Of a stretch of DNA of 5,741 nt, positions 1-4,214 are shown piece by piece. The notes beneath the pieces were generated by a model. It saw only the letters and a program-made list of their open reading frames with translations. It made no database searches and was not told the DNA's origin. The position numbers and the translations under genes are program-made. How positions within the stretch are numbered: the first letter of the stretch is position 1; every line of letters starts with the position of its first letter. The DNA comes from Collinsella sp. (GTDB lineage Bacteria > Actinomycetota > Coriobacteriia > Coriobacteriales > Coriobacteriaceae), in the NCBI GenBank assembly GCA_019414465.1, contig DXLY01000012.1, forward strand, positions 26,077-31,817. Reading direction: 5' to 3'.

Positions 1-285
1 GAGCAGATAATAGTCATCGTTTGCCGGCGGACGCTGGCAGAGGGCACCCGCCTCCGTTCCCTCGAGCGGCGGCACCGCCGCCAAGGCCTCGTCGATAAGC
101 GCGTCGAGCAGGGCGAACTTGTCCTCGTAGTGCAGATAGAACGTGCCACGGTTGATATCGGCGCGGCGGCAAATATCCGCTACCGTCATCTTCGCGAAGC
201 CGACCTCGGCCAGCAGCGCGAAGAACGCCTCCCGTATGACCGAGAGTGTATAGCGTCGGCGACGATCGATCTTCCCCGCTTCCAT
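1..285 (-). CDS. TetR/AcrR-family transcriptional regulator, N-terminal part (C-terminus beyond window)
   Basis: The 95 visible residues form the DNA-binding domain of a TetR-type repressor. Helix 1 covers about residues 13-31. The helix-turn-helix follows at about 34-55, with the family pattern M-T-V-A-D-I-C-R-R-A-D-I-N-R-G-T-F-Y-L-H-Y, and then D-K-F-A-L-L-D-A-L at 55-63, where the ligand-binding domain begins. That ligand domain is almost wholly outside the window, so the effector is unknown. The ATG at 285 is chosen because GGAGGGG lies just upstream and the next residues lead straight into helix 1. The gene diverges from the sirtuin operon, the usual arrangement for a TetR protein controlling its neighbour and itself. 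A palindrome at 389-408 is the likely binding site. The family call is secure; the target is inferred from position. Confidence 0.92.
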   Translation of the reverse strand, partial: MEAGKIDRRRRYTLSVIREAFFALLAEVGFAKMTVADICRRADINRGTFYLHYEDKFALLDALIDEALAAVPPLEGTEAGALCQRPPANDDYYLL

Positions 286-388
286 TACCCCTCCAATTGC
301 AACGCTCGACAATGCCCGGCAAACGCTCGTTTATCGACAGCAGGCCGAAGCTGTTCATTGCTCTTAAGCAAATCGACATGGATACTTT

Positions 389-408
389 TTATAGACACCT
401 GTTTATAA
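389..408. promoter_or_regulatory. Candidate TetR operator palindrome in the divergent promoter
   Basis: TTATAGACA-CC-TGTTTATAA is an inverted repeat with 9-base arms and a 2-base centre. Only one pair fails (G394 opposite T403). It lies between the divergent regulator and the sirtuin operon and overlaps the presumed -10 box of the operon, so a bound repressor would block RNA polymerase. TetR proteins bind as dimers to palindromes of this kind. Assignment to this regulator is inference from position and symmetry. Confidence 0.6.
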
Positions 409-409
409 T
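404..409 (+). promoter_or_regulatory. -10 box of the sirtuin operon
   Basis: A perfect TATAAT sits 19 bases before the GTG start at 429. No good -35 hexamer is seen at 16-18 bases upstream (the sequence there is about GATACT), so the promoter may be weak or activator-assisted. The start of transcription would fall near 415-417, giving a leader of only about 12-14 nt that still contains the ribosome binding site AGAAGG (417-422) in whole or in part. Confidence 0.5.
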
Positions 410-428
410 AGCTGAAAGAAGGTATCCA

Positions 429-1394
429 GTGACCCTGTACGAGCAGCTCGTTATCGAGCTCACCAACCAATCGTTTTCCCTTCAGGCCGCCTACCGCAGC
501 GGCGGCACGCCCTATGAGCTGAGTGACCGCGAGCCCGAGCCCTACGACCAGCAAATCAGGGACTTCGCCCGCATGATCGAGGAAGCCGATTGCGTGCTGG
601 TGGGCGGGGCCTCTGGGCTCTCCGCGGCGGGCGGCGGCGACTTCTATTACGAGGACAACGCAACCTATCGCAGGCATTTCGGCAAATTCGCCGAGCGCTA
701 CGGTTTCAAGGGCGCTTTCGAGGGGTCGTTCTACCGCTGGCCCACCGCCGAGGCGCGCTGGGGATACCTCGCCACCTTCCTCGACACCACGCTCAACGCC
801 CCGCTGCGCAAGCCCTACAGGGACCTCGACACCATTATCGCCGAGAAGGATTTCTTCGTGCTCACCACCAACCAGGACACGCAGTTTGTGAAGCTCTATC
901 CCTGGGAGAAAGTGGCAGAGATCCAAGGCGACCACCGCTTCTTTCAGTGCTCCCACTGTTGCACCGACGCGGTGTGGGATGCGGTCGAGCCGGTCTCCCG
1001 CATGGTAGAGGCCATGGGAGACGGCCTTGAGGTTCCGACAGAGCTCGTGCCGCGCTGCCCGCACTGCGGGGCAGAGGCGTTCCCCTGGGTTCGCGGCTAC
1101 GGCAACTTCCTGCAGGGCGAACTCTACGAGGAGCAGTACCGCAAGGTGTCCGACTGGCTCGACGCGCACGCACGGCAGAGGATCCTCTTCCTCGAGCTGG
1201 GTGTGGGCCGCATGACGCCCGCGTTTATCCAGGAGCCGTTCTGGGCCCTCACGGCGCAGTTACCGCAGGCCAGCTACATCGCCGTAAACAACAAGACGCA
1301 GTTTCTCCCCCGCGCGATCGAGGATCGGGGGCTCGCCGTTCGCGCCGACATCGCCGACGTGCTTGCCGACGTGCGCAAGACGCTGGGGAGGTAG
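429..1394 (+). CDS. SirTM-like (class M) sirtuin, probable NAD-dependent protein ADP-ribosyltransferase, operon gene 1
   Basis: The 321-aa product has a Sir2 Rossmann fold with a zinc module. The nucleotide loop is G-G-A-S-G-L-S at 59-65 in place of the classical GAG-x-S. T-T-N-Q-D at 146-150 matches the T-x-N-x-D signature. Zinc ligands are C174 and C178 (C177 is an alternative) and C210/C213 in R-C-P-H-C-G. L-E-L-G-V-G lies at 255-260. The classical His-Gly is Gln166-Gly167, so deacylation is unlikely; class M sirtuins share this change and ADP-ribosylate proteins. The GTG at 429 is chosen over ATGs at 246 and 378, because AGAAGG stands six bases before it and the ATGs lie upstream of, or in, the promoter and operator. 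About 38 N-terminal residues are extra relative to the third gene. Fold certain, activity inferred. Confidence 0.85.
   Translation: MTLYEQLVIELTNQSFSLQAAYRSGGTPYELSDREPEPYDQQIRDFARMIEEADCVLVGGASGLSAAGGGDFYYEDNATYRRHFGKFAERYGFKGAFEGSFYRWPTAEARWGYLATFLDTTLNAPLRKPYRDLDTIIAEKDFFVLTTNQDTQFVKLYPWEKVAEIQGDHRFFQCSHCCTDAVWDAVEPVSRMVEAMGDGLEVPTELVPRCPHCGAEAFPWVRGYGNFLQGELYEEQYRKVSDWLDAHARQRILFLELGVGRMTPAFIQEPFWALTAQLPQASYIAVNNKTQFLPRAIEDRGLAVRADIADVLADVRKTLGR
1385..1391 (+). promoter_or_regulatory. Ribosome binding site of the second sirtuin gene, overlapping the end of the first
   Basis: GGGGAGG lies inside the last codons of the first sirtuin gene, six bases before the ATG at 1398. The preceding stop codon is only 3 nt from that ATG, so translation of the two genes is probably coupled. 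Confidence 0.7.
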
Positions 1395-1397
1395 CGC

Positions 1398-2096
1398 ATG
1401 GAGACGGCGAAAGCAGTTCGCATAGGCAGGGCGCTAGCCGAAGCGGATCTTGTCATCATCGGCGCTAGCAACGGACTCGACATGGCGGAGGGGCTCAACC
1501 TTTTCTGCGCCGATGCTCATTTCCAAGAGGCGTACGGCGACCTCGCTCAGGCAGACGGCATCGGCTGCATACTGCAGGGGCTCGCTTCCCCGGATGCCAG
1601 CGTGCGACGCCGATGGGCCGAGCGGTTCCATCAAAAGGAGTATCTCGAATATGAGCCCGGCTCGCTCATGAACGGGCTGCGGCGTCTTACGGAGCACGCC
1701 GACACCTTCGTGGTCACATGCAACATCGACGGGCACTTCGCGCGCGCCGGGTTCGACGAGGAGCGCGTGCTCGAGACTGAGGGGAGCACGCGCACGTCGG
1801 TTGACGAGCGGCGCCTCGCCCATCCAGACGCCCTCGCCATGACCCAGCTCGAGGAGCTCGAGCGCCTTGTGCAAGCCCATCGCAACGGCAGGGTCGCCAT
1901 CCTCGAACTTGGCGTGGGACTGCGTAACGGCATCATAAAGCACATGCTCGCCCAGATCGCGAACGTCTGCGAGCACGCCACCTACATCGTGTTCAACTAC
2001 AGCCAGGCTATGGCGCCCGATGCATCGTGCGAGACGATTCTCGTTGACGGCGATATGGCCCCGACTTTCGAGGAGATTGCCCAATGCCGTCTCTAG
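1398..2096 (+). CDS. Degenerate, zinc-less sirtuin-like protein, operon gene 2
   Basis: This 232-aa protein is a shortened paralogue of its two neighbours. It keeps the first Rossmann strand and loop as I-I-G-A-S-N-G-L-D (20-28), with Asp where the neighbours have the loop Ser. It also keeps T-C-N-I-D at 107-111 and I-L-E-L-G-V-G at 168-174, followed by a final strand Y-I-V-F-N (196-200). The cysteine pairs of the zinc module are gone, and the segment between T-C-N-I-D and L-E-L-G-V-G is about 50 residues shorter. The catalytic His position reads E-G (Glu128-Gly129). It is an uninterrupted frame with a good ribosome binding site, so it looks like a maintained pseudoenzyme or a subunit rather than a decaying gene. 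Classical deacetylation seems excluded; NAD or ADP-ribose binding remains possible. Confidence 0.75.
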   Translation: METAKAVRIGRALAEADLVIIGASNGLDMAEGLNLFCADAHFQEAYGDLAQADGIGCILQGLASPDASVRRRWAERFHQKEYLEYEPGSLMNGLRRLTEHADTFVVTCNIDGHFARAGFDEERVLETEGSTRTSVDERRLAHPDALAMTQLEELERLVQAHRNGRVAILELGVGLRNGIIKHMLAQIANVCEHATYIVFNYSQAMAPDASCETILVDGDMAPTFEEIAQCRL

Positions 2097-2971
2097 AGAG
2101 GGAAGCGTATAGGCTTCGAAGCCTTATCGACGATGCCGACGCCATCATCGTCGGCATCGGCTCGGGCATGTCAAGCGCCGCCGGGTTCAACCATTACAAC
2201 CGCGCAGGCATGGCGCGCGCCGGAATGACGGACTGGCAGCAAGCCTTTGGCTTCAAGAGCCTTTTCGACGGCTTCTACCACCTCTACCCCAGCCTCGAGC
2301 AGCGATGGGCATACTATGCGCGATACATCGACTTCATGCTGCGCGAGCTGGCCTCGCAGCCCTATCTCGACCTACGGTCCCTCATCGGCCATAAGGACTA
2401 CTTCATCCTGAGCACCAATGTAGACACCCAAGTCGAGAAGACGTTTCCCACCGAGAGGATCTGCAACTATCAGGGAAGCTTCGCGCACCTTCAATGCAAG
2501 CAGCCATGCTGCGACGAGCTCTTCGACGCGAGCCCCTACGTCGAACGCATGCTCGCGGGCATGGCGGGGTTCGAGGTCCTCAGCGAGGATATCCCCCGAT
2601 GCCCGCATTGCGGCTGGCAGCTTGTGCCGTGGGTGCGCGACGACACGTTTCTGCAGGGTGCGGCCTGGCGCGAGAGCCTCGGACGATACGAGCACTTCGT
2701 GCGCGAGCGCAGCGATCGCCGCGTGCTGTTGCTGGAGCTCGGCGTGGGCGAGATGACCCCCGGCATCATCACGCTCCCGTTCTGGAGCATGACCGCGAAG
2801 CTGCCGGATGCGCACCTTTTGAGCGTAAACATCTCGGGCGGCTCGGCTCCGTTGCAGCTTGGAAGCAAGGCAGGGGCGATCCAGGCCGATTTGGGCGCCC
2901 TGCTCTCGGCGGCGCGGACGGGCGACGAGCAGCGCAGTTCATCGCGCCGTGTTTCATGCGTGGACGCTTAA
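2084..2971 (+). CDS. SirTM-like (class M) sirtuin, probable NAD-dependent protein ADP-ribosyltransferase, operon gene 3
   Basis: The 295-aa protein is a full-length paralogue of the first gene. Its motifs are G-I-G-S-G-M-S-S-A-A-G at 24-34, S-T-N-V-D at 110-114, Gln130-Gly131 in place of His-Gly, zinc ligands C138 and C142 (C143 is an alternative) with C173/C176 in R-C-P-H-C-G, then V-P-W-V-R, and L-E-L-G-V-G-E-M-T-P at 217-226 leading into P-F-W. The C-x-x-x-C spacing of the first zinc pair also occurs in gene 1. The ATG at 2084 has AGGAG (2071-2075) eight bases upstream and overlaps the previous gene by 13 nt, which suggests translational coupling. The last 15 or so residues are Ser/Arg-rich and unlike the fold. 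The stop codon lies at the inferred edge of the insertion sequence. Fold certain; ADP-ribosyl transfer inferred from class M relatives. Confidence 0.85.
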   Translation: MPSLEREAYRLRSLIDDADAIIVGIGSGMSSAAGFNHYNRAGMARAGMTDWQQAFGFKSLFDGFYHLYPSLEQRWAYYARYIDFMLRELASQPYLDLRSLIGHKDYFILSTNVDTQVEKTFPTERICNYQGSFAHLQCKQPCCDELFDASPYVERMLAGMAGFEVLSEDIPRCPHCGWQLVPWVRDDTFLQGAAWRESLGRYEHFVRERSDRRVLLLELGVGEMTPGIITLPFWSMTAKLPDAHLLSVNISGGSAPLQLGSKAGAIQADLGALLSAARTGDEQRSSSRRVSCVDA

Positions 2972-2975
2972 ATCA

Positions 2976-3000
2976 AAACCACCCCTAGAAGGGGTGGTTT
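2976..3000. repeat. Right-end hairpin of the IS200 element
   Basis: AAACCACCCC (2976-2985) and GGGGTGGTTT (2991-3000) form a perfect 10-bp stem with a 5-base loop. It lies next to the end of the element, as transposase recognition hairpins do. Its stem begins on the minus strand with AAACCACCC, the same as the left-end hairpin. Placed 4 nt after the stop codon of the third sirtuin gene, it may also slow or end the rightward operon transcript, although the following bases (GCTCTT) are a poor U-tract. Confidence 0.7.
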
Positions 3001-3109
3001 GCTCTTAGGGTGTAACCCTTGGATTTCCGGCACGCGTCTAAAGGCGCCGGCCCTCACGGGGTTCGGGCCGCACTGCAGATTGACCCGTGACGGGCCGGTC
3101 AAACCGGCG
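3001..3109. other. IS right-end non-coding segment with several small hairpins
   Basis: Between the end of tnpA and the right-end hairpin are short inverted repeats: AGGGT/ACCCT (3007-3019), CCGGC/GCCGG (3027-3050), GGCCC/GGGCC (3049-3069) and GCCGGT/ACCGGC (3094-3108). The last lies immediately after the tnpA stop codon and could end or stabilise its message. No gene is seen here. Confidence 0.5.
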
Positions 3110-3580
3110 CTATTTACGCCCCGGCCCCCTATCGAAGGGGTCCTCGTACTCCTTGGCGCTCAGCCGGTCGAGCGCGATGTCGGCCTTCTCCTGCTCCCGG
3201 ATGTACTTCGCGATCGTGGCCTCGTTCAGGCCGACGGTGGACACGCAGTGGCCCTCGGCCCAGAACTTCCTGTGGCCGAACTTGTACTTCATGTTCGCGT
3301 GCCTGTCGAATACCATCAGCGAGCTCTTCCCCTTCAGGTAGCCCATCACGCTGGACACGCTGTACTTCGGCGGTATCGCCAGCAGCATGTGGACGTGGTC
3401 GGGCATCAGGTGCCCCTCGATGACCTCTATCCCCTTGTACTGGCAGAGCTTCCTGAAGATCTCCCCAAGGTCGGACCTTATTTGGTTGTAGATGACTTTG
3501 CGCCTATACTTCGGCGTGAACACGACGTGGTACTTGCACGTCCACTTCGTGTGCGACAGGCCGTAGGCCTTCTGGGCCAT
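3110..3580 (-). CDS. tnpA: IS200/IS605-family transposase TnpA (Y1 HUH single-strand transposase)
   Basis: The 156-aa enzyme cuts and rejoins single-stranded DNA at the ends of its own element, forming a covalent phosphotyrosine link. The metal-binding HUH motif is His62-Val-His64 in M-P-D-H-V-H-M-L-L. The nucleophile is Tyr126 in N-E-A-T-I-A-K-Y-I-R-E-Q. The start region K-Y-H-V-V-F-T-P-K-Y-R-R-K (16-28) and the R-K-F-W-A-E-G block near 104-110 are typical of the family. All key residues are present and the length is normal, so the element is probably active. The ATG at 3580 is chosen because M-A-Q-K-A-Y matches usual TnpA starts; the open frame extends to 3721, but that part is structured left-end DNA. 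The ribosome binding site is weak (GGTGG), in keeping with the low expression known for IS200. Confidence 0.95.
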   Translation of the reverse strand: MAQKAYGLSHTKWTCKYHVVFTPKYRRKVIYNQIRSDLGEIFRKLCQYKGIEVIEGHLMPDHVHMLLAIPPKYSVSSVMGYLKGKSSLMVFDRHANMKYKFGHRKFWAEGHCVSTVGLNEATIAKYIREQEKADIALDRLSAKEYEDPFDRGPGRK

Positions 3581-3649
3581 ACGCCACCACCGCCCTCTCG
3601 ACTCGGATTCCTTGCGGCCTGAACAATCGCAAGTGTCCGGCGAGGGGGC

Positions 3650-3735
3650 GGCTTTGTAAAGCCGTTTGGCCCCACCCGCATAGCGGGTGGTTTCTGATGC
3701 GGCGCGCTGCGCGCCCCGCACAGGCTAAAGCCTGT
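3650..3735. repeat. IS200 left-end hairpins, upstream of tnpA
   Basis: Four inverted repeats follow one another: GGCTTT/AAAGCC (3650-3663), CCACCCGC-ATA-GCGGGTGG (3672-3690), GGCGCGC-T-GCGCGCC (3701-3715) and ACAGGCT-AA-AGCCTGT (3720-3735). The second, on the minus strand preceded by AAA, matches the stem of the right-end hairpin and is the best candidate for transposase recognition. In IS200 the leader of tnpA folds and keeps translation low, and the hairpin at 3650-3663 could do that here. Confidence 0.6.
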
Positions 3736-3743
3736 AAATAAAA

Positions 3744-3776
3744 ATACCCCCGATTCCAAGTGGAAATCGGGGGTAT
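3744..3776 (-). terminator. Rho-independent terminator for leftward transcription
   Basis: ATACCCCCGATT-CC pairs with GG-AAATCGGGGGTAT in a 14-bp stem with one bulged A (3764) and the loop AAGT (3758-3761). Read on the minus strand it is followed by TTTTATTT, a normal U-tract. On the plus strand the following bases are CTCATC, so rightward termination would be weaker. It sits beside the left end of the IS; without the element it would begin about 16 nt after the stop of the third sirtuin gene. Confidence 0.75.
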
Positions 3777-4160
3777 CTCATCGGGTGGCTTTCAAGCAGT
3801 TTGCAAAACTGCAGGTCGCAGACCTTCATTGCTAGTAGGAGAAATGAGTAGTCTCGGGTGGCTTGCCCATGAGTTGACGAATAAGTTGGAGCTTCGCCAT
3901 TGGCTCAATCGCTTCGCGCGCTCGATAAACTTGTTTAGTAAAAGGCGGATCGGTCACCGATGGACGCACGACGAGAAACACGTACCTCCAGTGGTTCAAG
4001 CACGGCGCGCGTGAGGATCTCTGCAAGCAACCGCCTGGTACGCTACTGTTGCCAGCGTGGCTTAGCGGACTGGCGAATCCCGCCCCGTGCGCGTCATCAT
4101 CCAATCAAATGCCCTGGCAAGCAGCAGCACCGCCAATCACACTACGTTCTTACGGCGCCC
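3777..4160. other. Intergenic stretch without a convincing gene
   Basis: About 380 bases hold no supported gene. Two small stem-loops, GCAGTTT-GCA-AAACTGC (3796-3812) and AGGTC-GCA-GACCT (3813-3825), stand side by side. An ATCGG-TCA-CCGAT hairpin lies near 3947-3961. Open frames on both strands (84 and 90 codons) lack ribosome binding sites and recognisable domains, and could be relics of a lost gene. The leftward terminator at its left end suggests that some minus-strand transcript crosses or arises in this stretch. Confidence 0.5.
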
Positions 4161-4162
4161 TC

Positions 4163-4173
4163 TGCGATAAAAT
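4163..4173 (+). promoter_or_regulatory. Possible extended -10 promoter of the restriction-modification gene
   Basis: TGCGATAAAAT contains a TGn element directly before GATAAA (or a TAAAAT box at 4168-4173), in an AT-rich patch 42-52 bases before the start codon at 4215. No clear -35 is seen. It is the best promoter-like sequence in this intergenic region. Confidence 0.35.
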
Positions 4174-4214
4174 TAGCGAATTGTGTTTTCACCTCGCAGC
4201 TACGGAGACATTAG

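Larger units (their letters stand above)
2969..3734 (-). mobile_element. IS200-type insertion sequence (IS200/IS605 family, tnpA only)
   Basis: The element holds one gene, a HUH/Tyr transposase on the minus strand, and no tnpB, which defines the IS200 group. There are no terminal inverted repeats or target duplications, as expected for this single-strand peel-and-paste family; instead there is a hairpin near each end. Its right end lies at the left of the window. The pentamer ATTTA (minus strand) occurs at both inferred junctions, 2969-2973 and 3735-3739, which sets the proposed borders and gives about 766 bp, a normal length. The left-end border is less certain: the recognition hairpin is about 40 nt inside it, so the true edge could lie anywhere between about 3700 and 3739. 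Confidence 0.85.

Noticed and set aside
246..428. N-terminal extension of the first sirtuin from the ATG at 246 or 378
   Set aside because: These codons overlap the divergent regulator's gene, the palindrome and the -10 box. The GTG at 429 has a well-placed AGAAGG, and the extension has no sirtuin-like sequence.
285..1169. 294-codon leftward frame opposite the first sirtuin gene
   Set aside because: It is a shadow of the sirtuin gene produced by high GC at third codon positions. The plus-strand protein has all the family motifs.
2999..3622. 207-codon rightward frame opposite tnpA
   Set aside because: It is the antisense shadow of the transposase gene in GC-rich DNA, and its sequence matches no family.
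3796..3812. Anticodon arm of a tRNA-Cys (loop TTGCAAA)
   Set aside because: No acceptor stem, D-arm or T-arm with the G-G-T-T-C-like pattern can be placed around it, so it is treated only as a small hairpin.
3720..3829. Short leftward open frame starting at the ATG at 3829 and running through the terminator
   Set aside because: It has no ribosome binding site, encodes both arms of the terminator stem, and ends in the insertion sequence, so it is probably an accident of the hairpin DNA.
3760..4104. 84- and 90-codon open frames on opposite strands of the intergenic stretch
   Set aside because: Neither has a convincing ribosome binding site or a recognised motif. They overlap each other and one starts inside the terminator. 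Relics of a lost gene cannot be excluded.
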